64,000 nt of DNA, from NCBI GenBank assembly GCA_016208975.1, contig JACQXA010000001.1:127834-191833 (forward strand). Reading direction: 5' to 3'. This document shows, piece by piece, positions 44,613-54,104 of the stretch (positions within the stretch are counted from its first letter, which is position 1; each line of letters opens with the position of its first letter). The position numbers were made by a program, and so were the translations under genes. Source of the stretch: Nitrospinota bacterium. GTDB taxonomy: Bacteria > Nitrospinota_A > UBA7883 > JACRLM01. Below the pieces are notes generated by a model that was given only the letters and a program-made list of their open reading frames with translations, did not search any database and was not told the origin of the DNA.

Positions 44613-44637
44613 ATTTCTTCGGAACGGTTGCGCCGTC

Positions 44638-45081
44638 TTAATTCGGCGGCAGGCGCACAATCTCCAGCCAGAATGTCTCTATGGATTTTATTATCTTTAT
44701 GAACTGGTCGAAATCCACCGGTTTGGTGATGTAACAGTTGGCGTGCAGATTGTATGTACGGACAATGTCCTCCTCCGCCTGGGAGGTGGTGAGGATCACC
44801 ACGGGGATGCGCATGAGGTCTGGTGTTTTCTTGATGTCCTCCAGCACTTCACGTCCGTCTTTTTTGGGCAGGTTCAGATCCAGCAAAATAATGTCCGGCC
44901 TGGGGGCGGCGGCCCATTTGCCCCTTCTGTAAAGGAAATCCAGCGCCTCAACCCCGTCTTCCACCACGTTGAGGTTGTTTATTATTTTCCCCTCCTTTAG
45001 CGCCTCCATGGTAAGGCGCACGTCGCCGGGGTTGTCCTCCACAAGCAGTATCTCTATCTTTCTGCCGAATATCACGGTCAT
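44638..45081 (-). CDS. Single-domain response regulator (Rcp1-like)
   Basis: The 147-residue protein is a receiver domain only. Acidic pocket [15 protein letters not shown], phosphoacceptor Asp in [21 protein letters not shown] and the Lys of [10 protein letters not shown]. The insertion [24 protein letters not shown] is that of Rcp1-type regulators that pair with phytochrome-like or PAS histidine kinases. It starts 17 bases after the kinase gene and is surely its partner. There is no output domain, so it acts by protein contact or phosphorelay. Confidence 0.94.
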   Translation of the reverse strand: MTVIFGRKIEILLVEDNPGDVRLTMEALKEGKIINNLNVVEDGVEALDFLYRRGKWAAAPRPDIILLDLNLPKKDGREVLEDIKKTPDLMRIPVVILTTSQAEEDIVRTYNLHANCYITKPVDFDQFIKIIKSIETFWLEIVRLPPN

Positions 45082-45098
45082 TTCTTTCCCCTGTCTTT

Positions 45099-47276
45099 TT
45101 AAACGCCACCCTTGTCATGTTCGGAAGCGGTTACTGTCTCAGCGGTCTTATCCTCCACAGAGGGTAACGTGAAGTAGAACACACTGCCTTTGTCATGCTT
45201 GGATTCCACCCAGATCCTTCCGCCATGGCGGGCCACAATTTTTTGGCAGATGGCCAGCCCTATGCCCGTGCCCTCATATTCAGACCTTGGATGCAGTCTT
45301 GTGAACACCCCGAACACTTTACCCGCGAACTCCGGCGCTATGCCAATGCCATTGTCTTTTACGGCGAACACCCATTCTCCATCCTGCCGGGTAGCGCTGA
45401 TGTCCACTTCCGGTGGAGCGCCTTTTTTATGGAATTTTATTGCGTTGGTCAGCAGGTTCTGAAAAAGCGTTATAAGCTGGTTTTGATCCGCCATCACTCT
45501 GGGCAGTTCACCCGAATGAATAATGGCCACCTGCTCTTTTATTATGATTTCCAGGTTGCGGAGGGCCATCCGCAAACAATCTCCGCTTTGCGCGGGCGCC
45601 AGCGGCCTGGCCCTGGAGCTTACCCTGGAATATTCGAGCATATCATTTATAAGCGCCTGCATCCGTTTGGCGCCGTCCACGGCGAAGTTGATGAACTCGT
45701 CCGCCGTGTCGTCCAAACGGCCCTTATATTTTTTCTCCAGCAGTTGCAGGTAGCTGGACACCATCCGGAGAGGCTCCTGCAAATCGTGGGAGGCCACGTA
45801 GGCCATGGATTCCAGCTCCTGGTTTGAGCGTTCCAGTTCTACGTTCTTTTTTCTCAAAGCGTCTTCGGCTTTCAGCCGGTCAGTGATGTCCTCCGCGCTT
45901 CCTACCACGCCTATCACGGCGCCCCTGTCGAACAGAGGGGAGACATTCATAAGCAGTACCCGCGTTTGCCCATCCTTGCGGGTTATTTCAATTTTGAACC
46001 CCATCATGCTCCGGCCAATCAGGGCCGCGTCCAGGCTTTCCCTGGCCAACTTCTGGCTTTTAATGGAAACCAGCTTCAAGAACTGCTGGCCCGCAAGCTC
46101 GGCGGCGCTGAATCCGCTTAACTGCGCCCCGAAATCGCTTATCAGGCGGAACCGTCCCTCCATGTCCAGCGCGAATAAGGAGTTCGTGGCGTTTTGAAGG
46201 ACTTTCTCCATAAATTCGCTGGCCCGGTGACGCTCCTCTTCAACCTGTTGCAACGTAGAGATATCCTGCACCGTGCCCCACATCTTCACGGGCCTTCCCA
46301 CTTCGTCGAATATCACTTCGGCGCTTTCGTGAACGAACCTTATTTCACCTGTGGGTAGCACAATCCTGTGGACGATGCTGTACGGCTTACGCTCGTTCAG
46401 GGCCTGGTTCACGGCGCTCTTAACCATTTCCCTGTCATCGGGATGGACGGAATTTAGAAACGCCTCGTATGACGCGCCGAACTGTTGGGGTGTAAGACCG
46501 AATATCTTGTATATCTGGTCAGCCCATCGCAGGTCATTCTTAACAATGTCCCAATCCCAATCCCCCAGCTTGGCGGCGGTATGGGCTCTTTGCAGGCGGT
46601 ACTGGCTCTCCTTCAGGTTCTCCTCGGCCAGGTTCCTTTCTGTCACATCCCGGGCGACGAGCATCATTCGTTCATCATCCCGGCCCATAAGACCGGCGTT
46701 TACCTCAACCTGAATGGCGCTCCCATCCCTTTTTCTATAAATGCGCTGTACAGTCATGGCTCTGCCGCTAAGCGAGTCGCCCCAGAGCTCTTCCAGTTTT
46801 TCCCTCGTAAAGTCTTGCTCCACTGCTTGAAGAGACATGGAGAGAAGCTCCTTGCGGGTGTAACCCAAGACTTCGCAGGCGATCCTGTTAGCTTCTGTGA
46901 ACATGCCGTTTCTGTCGTGGATAAACACAGGGTCGGTAACACTATCTATGAGGGTATGGAACCTGGCATCGCTTTCCTTTTTTATTTCTTCGCGGCTTTT
47001 TAACTCCTGGAACATGGGTCCTATAAGGGCAATTCCGGCAAGAAGCATGATTGAGATGAGCAAGGCAAGAAGCTCCGCCGGGAGATCCACTCGAAGAGCG
47101 GTATCGCTGAGAATGGCGGTCAGCAGGGAATTGAACCTGCGGACGGACATGAGGACCAGCGCTGTGGCTAAAAGGCCCCATGCCAGTTTCCAGCCGGTTA
47201 TCCTTATTAGCCGCCAAGCAACGGCGGCGGCTATAAGTTGTAAGGTAAGCGAGAGGCCTATTACCGCATAAGCCAT
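45099..47276 (-). CDS. Membrane multi-PAS sensor histidine kinase
   Basis: The 725-residue protein has three membrane helices in the first 90 residues with almost no periplasmic part. A short coil leads to three PAS domains: [40 protein letters not shown] (PAS fold-3 with PAC), and [20 protein letters not shown]. The kinase has the H-box [19 protein letters not shown]-box [12 protein letters not shown] and G-boxes [11 protein letters not shown] and [10 protein letters not shown]. The H-box is of the phytochrome-like family. Autophosphorylates and passes phosphate to the response regulator that follows. The stimulus is unknown. Confidence 0.94.
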   Translation of the reverse strand: MAYAVIGLSLTLQLIAAAVAWRLIRITGWKLAWGLLATALVLMSVRRFNSLLTAILSDTALRVDLPAELLALLISIMLLAGIALIGPMFQELKSREEIKKESDARFHTLIDSVTDPVFIHDRNGMFTEANRIACEVLGYTRKELLSMSLQAVEQDFTREKLEELWGDSLSGRAMTVQRIYRKRDGSAIQVEVNAGLMGRDDERMMLVARDVTERNLAEENLKESQYRLQRAHTAAKLGDWDWDIVKNDLRWADQIYKIFGLTPQQFGASYEAFLNSVHPDDREMVKSAVNQALNERKPYSIVHRIVLPTGEIRFVHESAEVIFDEVGRPVKMWGTVQDISTLQQVEEERHRASEFMEKVLQNATNSLFALDMEGRFRLISDFGAQLSGFSAAELAGQQFLKLVSIKSQKLARESLDAALIGRSMMGFKIEITRKDGQTRVLLMNVSPLFDRGAVIGVVGSAEDITDRLKAEDALRKKNVELERSNQELESMAYVASHDLQEPLRMVSSYLQLLEKKYKGRLDDTADEFINFAVDGAKRMQALINDMLEYSRVSSRARPLAPAQSGDCLRMALRNLEIIIKEQVAIIHSGELPRVMADQNQLITLFQNLLTNAIKFHKKGAPPEVDISATRQDGEWVFAVKDNGIGIAPEFAGKVFGVFTRLHPRSEYEGTGIGLAICQKIVARHGGRIWVESKHDKGSVFYFTLPSVEDKTAETVTASEHDKGGV

Positions 47277-47459
47277 TAGCGCGGATTCTCAGGAAGGATG
47301 TTCAACATGGCCATCAGAGCCTAACCGCCCTCCAAAAACTCTTAAAAGGCGAGGGTTACGCTGAAACACCGGGGGGGCTGGATTATTCCATGATTCCCGC
47401 CCCGGATAAAACGCCCCTTGCCGCCAATTATACAACGCCATACCGCCCATCCAGAAATG

Positions 47460-48536
47460 TTATGACGATTCGTATGGCAGATATATCGAGGCCACCACGC
47501 CACCCGCCTCGCCACGGTTGGACACCTCCAAAAGGCCGTCGTGGGCCTGCACCAGATGCAACGTCATGGACAGCCCCAAACCCGATCCGCCCTTCTTTCT
47601 TGAGAAGAACGGGGTGAATAGCCGTGAGAGGGTATCTTCATCCATCCCCTGCCCTTCGTCCGCCACTTCCACAAGGATAAACCTGGCTCTTCTGCCCGAT
47701 GTTGTGGCGCGGGGCGCCCGCCAAGCCAGCGATGTGGTTATGGTTACCTGGCCGCCCGGATTGCACGCCTCCACGGCGTTCTTGAGTATGTTGAAAAATA
47801 TCTGTTTTAACCGGTCTGCGTCCCCCAAGGCCGGGGGAAGGCTTGGATCGAACTGCCTGGCCACCTTTATCCCCTTGGTTTCCATGGCGCTCTTTAAAAG
47901 TCTCACCACGTTGTCCAGTATTGGGTAGATGTTGAGGGGCTCCTTGGCGAACTGGCCCGGCTCGTTCAACTCAATTAAATCCACCACCAGCCTGCTAATG
48001 CGGTCCACCTCGCTGATGATCAGGTTTGTGTATTCGTTCACCGGTTCGCTGGCCAGCTCATCGCCTAATAGCTGGGCCGCGCCCCGGATGCCGCCCAGCG
48101 GGTTTTTTATTTCGTGGGCGATGCCCGCCGCCAGCGTGGCCAGCTCCGACAGACGCTCGTTCATACCCATGAACCGTTCCAGCGCCTTTAGGGTGGTCCT
48201 GTCGCGGATAACCACTGCCACCCCGCCCCCCTCGGCTTCCCGCAATGGATAAACTGAGACCCCTACGGGCGCCGAATCCCCGTGCCGGTTTTTGAAGACC
48301 ACGTCATGATCTGTAACCGACATGCCTGCGCTCATGGCCTGGTGGATAACCGAATGCACCGGCGAGCGTTCGGGGAACAGCGCCGACATGAAATGACCCG
48401 CCACATGCCCCATGGAGGTACCCATTAATTGTTCAGCGGCGGGATTGAGCCATTCGATGGATCCCTGGCTGTCCAGAATCACCACCGCGTCGGCGAAAGC
48501 CGAAAGGATATCCTCGAACCGGCTTACTTTGCCCAT
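47460..48536 (-). CDS. NtrB-type PAS histidine kinase
   Basis: The protein is 358 residues: an N-terminal PAS domain (AFADAVVILDSQGSIEWLNP, DHDVVFKNRHGDSAPVGVSV) and a kinase core with LAAGIAHEIKNPLGGIRGAA (H-box), FFNILKNAVEAC (N-box), VADEGQGMDE and GGSGLGLSMTLH. This order, lack of membrane helices and H-box sequence match NtrB (GlnL), which controls NtrC in nitrogen limitation. The ntrC gene expected next to it is absent, and the gene downstream is an unrelated kinase 183 bases away. It may serve another NtrC-like regulator. Confidence 0.85.
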   Translation of the reverse strand: MGKVSRFEDILSAFADAVVILDSQGSIEWLNPAAEQLMGTSMGHVAGHFMSALFPERSPVHSVIHQAMSAGMSVTDHDVVFKNRHGDSAPVGVSVYPLREAEGGGVAVVIRDRTTLKALERFMGMNERLSELATLAAGIAHEIKNPLGGIRGAAQLLGDELASEPVNEYTNLIISEVDRISRLVVDLIELNEPGQFAKEPLNIYPILDNVVRLLKSAMETKGIKVARQFDPSLPPALGDADRLKQIFFNILKNAVEACNPGGQVTITTSLAWRAPRATTSGRRARFILVEVADEGQGMDEDTLSRLFTPFFSRKKGGSGLGLSMTLHLVQAHDGLLEVSNRGEAGGVVASIYLPYESS

Positions 48537-48565
48537 GCCTCATTCTACTTGTAAAACGCGGACTC

Positions 48566-48604
48566 AAAAAAAAGCCCGCCGGGCTATTTTACCAGCGCGG
48601 CGGG
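48566..48604 (-). terminator. Intrinsic terminator of the ferredoxin oxidoreductase operon
   Basis: On the minus strand, 7-bp stem CCCGCCG/CGGCGGG (48598-48604 with 48575-48581) is followed by eight T residues, 25 bases after the stop at 48630. Confidence 0.9.
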
Positions 48605-48629
48605 TAGCATTAACATCTCGCTTTTCAGG

Positions 48630-50930
48630 TTACAGCAACGGATTCTCGCTCATGGCCTTGATTCTTGCGAACCGCCGGTCCACCTCTTTCTGGAAGCCGT
48701 CCACGATTTCCTTATAGGGAGGCGTAAGCATGTGCTTTGTTTTGCCCATAAGCTTCAGCCAGTCCGTTACAGGGACCTTCTTGCCTTTGGCCTCCGGATC
48801 GTAATTGAGGGTGGTTATGCCATGCTCCACCTCGTAGAGGGGGAAGAAATTGCAATCCACCGCCGCCTGGACCACTTCCTGGCCGGTGTTGTCGGCGTGG
48901 CGCCAGTTCAGCGGGCAGTCGGAGAAGAGCTTGCCGAACACCATACCCTCGTGCTTGGCGTAGTACTGGGCCTTGGCCGCCTTGCGGATAAGGTCTTTGT
49001 ACATGGACTCTGTCGCCGTGAACACATAAGGGATGTGGCACGCGGCGAACAGCTGGGCCGTGTCCTTATGCCCGAAGGTTTTGCCACGGCCCACCGTGCC
49101 GATGTTGGACGTGGAAGTGGAATGGCCGATGGGCGTAGTGAACGAAAGCTGGGCCCCGGTGTTCATGTAACCCTGGTTGTCATACTCCAGGACTATCAGG
49201 TTGTGGTTGCGGAAGGCCGTGCCCAAGGCTGGCCCCAGGCCGATGTCCAGCCCGCCGTCGCCTGTGACCATGATGAAGGTTATGTCCTGCTCCTTGGGTA
49301 TCTCGCCGCGCCTCTGCCGCTCTTTGTACATCTCCACCACGCCGGAAAGCGTGGCCGCGCCGTTCTGGAACAGGTTGTGGATGTATGTTACGGCGAATGA
49401 GGTGTTGGGATAACCCGTGGTGACCACCATGCCGCAACCGGTATGCCACAGCATCACCACAAACCCCTCGATACCCTTCAGGAAGGTGCCGATGTTCGGG
49501 AATATGCCGCAACCCGGACAGGCGCCGTGGCCCGGCACGATGCGGTGGGGCATGGCGGTAAGGTCTCTCTGCTTTACCCCTTTAACTTCCATCAGGCCGG
49601 TTTTCTCATCCTTGTAAACGGAGAGGATACCGGGAGACTGCTGTTCCTTTGTTAAAGCGGGAACGCCAGCGACAGGTTTCCAGTTGGGGTCGCCTGGCTC
49701 CGCGCCGATATAGTCGTAAGGTATGTCCACCCTCCCCTTTTTGGCGGCGTCCTGGGCAACTCTGAACATTTCCCGGGCGTCTTCGGCGAAGAAATCCTTG
49801 CCGCCCAAGCCGTAGATGCGGGAGATTACCAGGGTTTTATTTTCCGGGTCGTCCTTGAGGGCCGCTTTCACCTCGTGAGACATCCTGCCGCCATGGGCGC
49901 CGTATGAATCGGCCCGGTCAGCCACCAGGATAGCCTTTACGTTCTTGCAAGCCTGCCTCAAAAGCTCCGCCGGGAAGGGGCGGATCATTGTGGGGTATAT
50001 GACACCCACTTTCTGTCCCTTTTTCCGCAGGTCGTCCGCCACGTCCATGGCGGTGTCGGCCGCGGAGTTTAGGATGAATATGGCCGTCTCGGCGTCTTCC
50101 ATCCTGTAAGTCTCAAGGACATTGTATTTCCTGCCGGAGATTTTCCCCCACTCGGCGAAAACCTTTGGGATAACGCTTTCCGCGGCGGCCATGGCCATGG
50201 AAAGCTGTTTTTTGTTGTTTATCTGGTCCGGATCGTTCATGTACGGCCCGATGGTTATGGGCTTGGCCGGGTCCACCGAGCAGTTCTGGGGCGTAAACGG
50301 CCCTACGAACTGGCGCACAACGTTTTCGTCCTCGAAATATTCCACCCGCCGTTTCTGGTGGGAGGTGAAGAAACCGTCGTCGGCCACTATCACCGGCAGG
50401 CGCACATCCGCGTGTTCACCTATCCTCACGGCGACGATGGTCATGTCGTACACCGCCTGCGGGTCTTTGGCCAGTAGCACTATCCAGCCCATATCCAGCG
50501 TGGACACCAGGTCTGAATGGTCTCCCCGGATGTCCAGCGGGCCGCTCACCGAGCGGCAAACCAGGTTCAACACCATGGGATAGCGCGTGCCGGACTGCAC
50601 CGGGAGCTGTTCCAAAGAGAACAACAGGCCGTTGGCCGAAGTGGCGTTGAACACCCTTCCCCCGGCCGTGGTGGCTCCGTAGCAGATACCCGCCGCGCCG
50701 TGCTCCCCGTCGCCAGGCACAAGATGCACATGCGCCTCGCCGTTGGCCGCCATCTCGTCCAGATACTCGGCCACCTCGGTGGACGGCGTGATGGGGTAAT
50801 AACCCATCACGTGGAAATTGACCTGGGCCGCCGCCAGCGACGACATTTCGTTGCCGGACTTGAAATCCACAGTCTGGGTTGTATTTTCCACGCCAGGCTG
50901 AATTTCTTTTGTTTCTGTAACGGAACCCAT
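48630..50930 (-). CDS. 2-oxoacid:ferredoxin oxidoreductase, fused alpha-beta subunit
   Basis: The 766-residue protein joins two subunits that are usually separate. Residues to about 430 are the alpha subunit (GYYPITPSTEVAEYLDE, SANGLLFSLEQLPVQSG, PTMIRPFPAELLRQA). The rest is beta: GHGACPGCGIFP and HTGCGMVVT give three Fe-S cysteines and SDCPLNWRHAD a fourth; MVTGDGGLDIGLGP and EYDNQGYMNTGAQLS bind thiamine diphosphate. It makes acyl-CoA and CO2 from a 2-oxoacid (probably pyruvate), or the reverse in carbon fixation. It has AGGAGGT before the start and follows the gamma-delta gene by 53 bases. The enzyme is oxygen-sensitive in most hosts. Confidence 0.93.
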   Translation of the reverse strand: MGSVTETKEIQPGVENTTQTVDFKSGNEMSSLAAAQVNFHVMGYYPITPSTEVAEYLDEMAANGEAHVHLVPGDGEHGAAGICYGATTAGGRVFNATSANGLLFSLEQLPVQSGTRYPMVLNLVCRSVSGPLDIRGDHSDLVSTLDMGWIVLLAKDPQAVYDMTIVAVRIGEHADVRLPVIVADDGFFTSHQKRRVEYFEDENVVRQFVGPFTPQNCSVDPAKPITIGPYMNDPDQINNKKQLSMAMAAAESVIPKVFAEWGKISGRKYNVLETYRMEDAETAIFILNSAADTAMDVADDLRKKGQKVGVIYPTMIRPFPAELLRQACKNVKAILVADRADSYGAHGGRMSHEVKAALKDDPENKTLVISRIYGLGGKDFFAEDAREMFRVAQDAAKKGRVDIPYDYIGAEPGDPNWKPVAGVPALTKEQQSPGILSVYKDEKTGLMEVKGVKQRDLTAMPHRIVPGHGACPGCGIFPNIGTFLKGIEGFVVMLWHTGCGMVVTTGYPNTSFAVTYIHNLFQNGAATLSGVVEMYKERQRRGEIPKEQDITFIMVTGDGGLDIGLGPALGTAFRNHNLIVLEYDNQGYMNTGAQLSFTTPIGHSTSTSNIGTVGRGKTFGHKDTAQLFAACHIPYVFTATESMYKDLIRKAAKAQYYAKHEGMVFGKLFSDCPLNWRHADNTGQEVVQAAVDCNFFPLYEVEHGITTLNYDPEAKGKKVPVTDWLKLMGKTKHMLTPPYKEIVDGFQKEVDRRFARIKAMSENPLL

Positions 50931-50983
50931 TTTATAAAACCTCCTGTGAATCTCCCGCCATTAATAACCGGCGGGAGACGCTG

Positions 50984-51973
50984 TTATTCGGTATATCCAT
51001 CTTTAATGATCTGCGGGTCAACCTCGTACTCCACTTTGGATTCCAGCGCCTCGAACTTGCAAATGTCCACGCAACGCAGGCATCCCTTGCAGTACTGGTA
51101 AATGATCCGCTGTAGTGTCTGGGCGTCTTTACCCTTCTTGTCCGGAATGGCTTTCCATTCGAAACAGTAATCGGGGCAGGTTATGTCGCACTCTCCGCAA
51201 GATGTGCATTTGCTCCTGTGGAGGACCGGCACGAAACCCATCCGGGAAACGGTGAGGTCTTTGTGGATGGAGTTTCCGGGTGTGGTTATGGCCCCGCCTA
51301 TGTGCTGGCTCATGTAGCCGGATTTTTGGCCATCCCGGCGGAAGGGCTGGAGCGGATATTTGCCGTCTTCGTCAAAGACCGCTTTTTTCCATTCCGCAAA
51401 GCCCCGGTCGAACGTTTTTATGTTCGCTGGAACCAGGAAAGAGTACTTCTTGCCAAGGTTGTGCTCTATATATTTCTTCACCACGTCCGGGTCGATAAAG
51501 CCCGAAGCGGCGGAAATGGCGCCAAGAAGGGCTGTGTTCACCCTGGTTTTCTCCTCCACGGCGATACGCATCGCGTCTATGGTGACAAGCGTGCCGCAGG
51601 GAAGTTTCATTTTGTCCCTGGCTTCTTCCGGGGAGAGGGCCGTGTTGAGAATCACAGTGGTGTTCTTGCTTACGCCTGAGAGGATGCCCGGATAAGAGAG
51701 CATGCTTTCAAGGAAGATCACCAGCAAATGAGGCTCTGTGACAGGGCTGTTGACGCGCACATTCACGGACGGGTCGCAGAACCGGACGAAGGATTTAACG
51801 GGGCTTCCCTTTTTCTCCGAGCCGTAGCTGGAGAAATTGGAGCCGTTGAACCCCATTCCAAGCACCCCCGCCTCGCCCAGGATTTTTCCGGCAAGGTTCG
51901 CGCCGAACCCGCCGATTGATTCCATCCTTATCTCGTAAAAGCCGAGATCGTTGACGATCGGCAATTTGGGCAT
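50984..51973 (-). CDS. 2-oxoacid:ferredoxin oxidoreductase, fused gamma-delta subunit
   Basis: The 329-residue product starts at ATG 51973 with TAGGAGT 13 bases upstream; the frame extends to 52066 without a ribosome site. Residues 1-200 are the gamma domain (MESIGGFGANLAGKILGEAG, NGSNFSSYGSEKKGSPV, LEKK-like NTALLGAISAASGFI). The C-terminus is a two-cluster ferredoxin (delta): CTSCGECDITCPDYC and CKGCLRCVDICKFEA, both complete for [4Fe-4S]. It carries electrons from the alpha-beta protein to ferredoxin. Together the two fused genes give a whole enzyme in one operon. Confidence 0.93.
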   Translation of the reverse strand: MPKLPIVNDLGFYEIRMESIGGFGANLAGKILGEAGVLGMGFNGSNFSSYGSEKKGSPVKSFVRFCDPSVNVRVNSPVTEPHLLVIFLESMLSYPGILSGVSKNTTVILNTALSPEEARDKMKLPCGTLVTIDAMRIAVEEKTRVNTALLGAISAASGFIDPDVVKKYIEHNLGKKYSFLVPANIKTFDRGFAEWKKAVFDEDGKYPLQPFRRDGQKSGYMSQHIGGAITTPGNSIHKDLTVSRMGFVPVLHRSKCTSCGECDITCPDYCFEWKAIPDKKGKDAQTLQRIIYQYCKGCLRCVDICKFEALESKVEYEVDPQIIKDGYTE

Positions 51974-52273
51974 AAACAAGCTTACTCCTACAGAAAAAAG
52001 GAAGTTGTAAACACGTACTAAAGCCCGACAGACTGGCGCGGGGAGAAGAACCGGCTCCAGCGGCACTGGCTATACAAAATCTCAATCCCAAGTTATATTT
52101 TACAAAATCAAATGCCTGCGTGGGAATTTTTTCGATGTTTTTTCATTATTTTTCGCGGCGTTAACAACGAAATCAACCGCTACCGCGGCATCCATGGGAA
52201 AAAAACTGGGGATACCAACAGCCATCACCACCGATAGCCGCGGATATCCCCGGAACGATTGACCTAAAAACCC

Positions 52274-52873
52274 TTAGTTAAGGGTGTCTTTCACCCACTT
52301 GAGCTTTATGGTCTTGAGCCCCATGGTACCCTTCCTGCCATCGGAGCCGGGCTCCAAATCCGTGGCTTTACCGCCCACGCCCACCCAAAGCTCGGTCTCG
52401 GTGGGGGCGAAATATTTCGGAAAGCTTATGGAATGCTTGTCGAAAGTGCGGTACGGCTTCTTGTCGGCGGTAAATTGCGGCGGCACCTCGTAATTGAGGC
52501 GCTGGTAGCAATAGTTCACCGAGCCGTGGGCCAGCGAGGCGCCCTGGGGCACGTTCACAAACCAGCCGGCCAGCTTGGCCTTTTTATCCTGATCCTTTAG
52601 GCCCACAACAACCTCCAGCTCGGTGGTTTCACCGGCTTTGAACGGTATCTCGGCCACACCTTCCTTGTTAATGAGGCTGGCGCCCTTGTTGTCACGCACA
52701 TCAACGTAGATGTTCTTCTCAAAATCCCCGTTGCTCTTGTGGCAACCGGCGCAAGGAACCGGGCCGAACTCGTTCCCGGCCTTGGCGTTTGGATAAACGG
52801 AGGAGCCGGGAAGGGCAAAAGCCATCACCGGAGCTATCAACAGGGCCAAAATGGTAAGTATCGTCTTCTTCAT
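52274..52873 (-). CDS. Exported monoheme cytochrome, paralog 1
   Basis: The 199-residue protein has signal peptide MKKTILTILALLIAPVMAFA and a c-type heme site PCAGCHKSNGD (Cys41, Cys44, His45) near the N-terminus. The remaining 150 residues look like beta sandwich with the pattern KLAGWFVNVPQGASL and NYCYQRLNYEVPP; a lone Cys follows. The C-terminal half ETELWVGVGGKATDL...GLKTIKLKWVKD is strand-rich. The upstream gene encodes a diverged paralog with the same order. I do not recognise the family. The pair follows a ferredoxin oxidoreductase operon in the same direction but 300 bases away. A redox partner role is inferred. Confidence 0.75.
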   Translation of the reverse strand: MKKTILTILALLIAPVMAFALPGSSVYPNAKAGNEFGPVPCAGCHKSNGDFEKNIYVDVRDNKGASLINKEGVAEIPFKAGETTELEVVVGLKDQDKKAKLAGWFVNVPQGASLAHGSVNYCYQRLNYEVPPQFTADKKPYRTFDKHSISFPKYFAPTETELWVGVGGKATDLEPGSDGRKGTMGLKTIKLKWVKDTLN

Positions 52874-52879
52874 GGTTTG

Positions 52880-53467
52880 TTACTCCCCTGCCGCAGGAAC
52901 GAAAATGACCTTAATGGTATGCCCGGCCAGCGCCTCGGGGCCCATGCTGTCTTTACCGAGCGCAACGCGAAGCTCGCCGATCATGGGCTGGTCGGAAACA
53001 GCCCCGCTAAAGAAGAACGTCTGTCCGGCAACGGTGTGGAACTTCACATCCTTTTCCTGGCCGTCGGTGTCGGTGTATTTGGTCCACGGCTGGCCCTGCT
53101 CCAGTTTCCGCACGCAGTTGGGCAGTTCGGTCTCCACACCGGCGGGAAGCTTCCACAGCCAGCCCACGGCTTTGGCCTTTCCACCTTCTTTGGCGCCCAG
53201 AACGAATTTGTAACTGACCTTTCCACCCGGATGGACGGGGATGAAGATCGTGTTCGTCATCGGGTTATAATCGTCAACAATCTGTTTGCCGTCCTTCACG
53301 CGAAGCATCTTTACCGAGAGTTTGCCCCTAAACTCCGTGTTCACGTGACAGGCGCGGCACCCTTCCGCTGGCTCTGCGCCACGGGCAGGATAAGCGTCCG
53401 CCCTGGAAGCCATGGCCATACCCATTATGGCGGCCAGCCCCAGCGATAGCAGGCTTTTGGTTCGCAT
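52880..53467 (-). CDS. Exported monoheme cytochrome, paralog 2
   Basis: The 195-residue protein has signal peptide MRTKSLLSLGLAAIMGMAMA, then a heme site GCRACHVNTEF (Cys37, Cys40, His41). The sandwich region shares the paralog's pattern: GKVSYKFVLGAKEGGKAKAV, GWLWKLPAGVETELPNCVRK, then DVKFHTVAGQTFFFSGAVS and ELRVALGKD. It lies six bases upstream of paralog 1 and must be co-transcribed. The shared single Cys before the basic pair (CVRKL / CYQRL) is notable. Paired monoheme proteins could form a heterodimer or pass electrons. Confidence 0.75.
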   Translation of the reverse strand: MRTKSLLSLGLAAIMGMAMASRADAYPARGAEPAEGCRACHVNTEFRGKLSVKMLRVKDGKQIVDDYNPMTNTIFIPVHPGGKVSYKFVLGAKEGGKAKAVGWLWKLPAGVETELPNCVRKLEQGQPWTKYTDTDGQEKDVKFHTVAGQTFFFSGAVSDQPMIGELRVALGKDSMGPEALAGHTIKVIFVPAAGE

Positions 53468-53761
53468 AAAACCCCTCCAACTAAAAAAAAGGAATTAAAA
53501 ATTTCAACGGGCGCCCTATAAAAGCGCCCAATTCACACCGGAACCAAACGAGTTAAATATATAAAGAGAATGGGACGTATGGGGAAAGGTGAAAATCCCC
53601 ATCAAGATTCCTTTTTTATATTTGCGGCGGCAATTTTAGTCAAGGGTTTTTAATTCATATAAACAAGGCTCAATAAGCTTATATATATTTGTAAATCAAT
53701 GATTTCATGATCACCATGGTTGGCGAGCGCCCCTTTCGCGGAGCATTGGTTTTTCCATTCA

Positions 53762-53793
53762 GGCGCGCCATACGATGGAGCGCCATTGTTTTT
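53762..53793 (+). terminator. Hairpin with T run, possible small-RNA or leader terminator
   Basis: Stem GGCGC/GCGCC (53762-53766 with 53780-53784), with inner CCAT/ATGG, is followed by ATTGTTTTT. It lies 58 bases before the zinc-ribbon gene, where no gene ends upstream, so it may close a small RNA or act as an attenuator. Confidence 0.45.
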
Positions 53794-53813
53794 AGCGCGG
53801 GGCTTTATATAAT
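53786..53813 (+). promoter_or_regulatory. Candidate promoter of the zinc-ribbon gene
   Basis: TTGTTT at 53787-53792 and a perfect TATAAT at 53808-53813 are 15 bases apart (16 if the -35 is taken one base left). The start codon follows 38 bases on, with GGGAGA at 53839. Confidence 0.5.
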
Positions 53814-53850
53814 AAGCCGTTGCCAAACCTGTTAACTGGGAGATTCATTA

Positions 53851-54039
53851 ATGGCTGAGCAGGCTCAAAAACAAAGCTCCACAACGGTGGTGTTGTGTCC
53901 TCATTGCAAAACGAACCAGGAGGGGGTTGTGGGGGTGGAGAACACCTGCGTGAACACCCTTTGTGGTAAAACTTTTACTCCCGAGGCGGAAGTTAAAGTG
54001 GTTGTTTATGGCAAACCCGGCGAGGGGGAGGAGGAGTAA
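53851..54039 (+). CDS. Small zinc-ribbon protein
   Basis: The 62-residue protein has four cysteines, Cys16, Cys19 (LCPHCKTNQ), Cys33 and Cys38 (CVNTLCGK), spaced as a zinc ribbon. The rest is short and the tail is acidic (GEGEEE). No enzyme domain is present. It has its own promoter-like sequence and an intrinsic terminator 30 bases after the stop, so it is a single-gene unit. Function not known; such small ribbons often contact RNA polymerase, the ribosome or another protein. Confidence 0.75.
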   Translation: MAEQAQKQSSTTVVLCPHCKTNQEGVVGVENTCVNTLCGKTFTPEAEVKVVVYGKPGEGEEE

Positions 54040-54064
54040 CCCTCCACCCTATAAAGGCGCTATC

Positions 54065-54104
54065 AAAAAAAACCGGCGGTCTTTATGATTCGCCGGTTTT
54101 TTTT
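54065..54104. terminator. Bidirectional intrinsic terminator
   Basis: Stem AACCGGCG/CGCCGGTT (54071-54078 with 54091-54098) with eight A residues on one side and eight T residues on the other. It serves the zinc-ribbon gene and, on the other strand, the BatE-like gene whose stop codon overlaps it. Confidence 0.95.

Larger units (their letters stand above)
53468..53850. other. Divergent intergenic region
   Basis: This 383-base space between the cytochrome pair (minus) and a zinc-ribbon gene (plus) contains no supported protein gene. GGGCGC/GCGCCC (53509-53514 with 53524-53529) forms a stem in the leader of the cytochrome transcript. A second hairpin and a promoter near 53762-53813 are listed separately. 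Confidence 0.6.
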
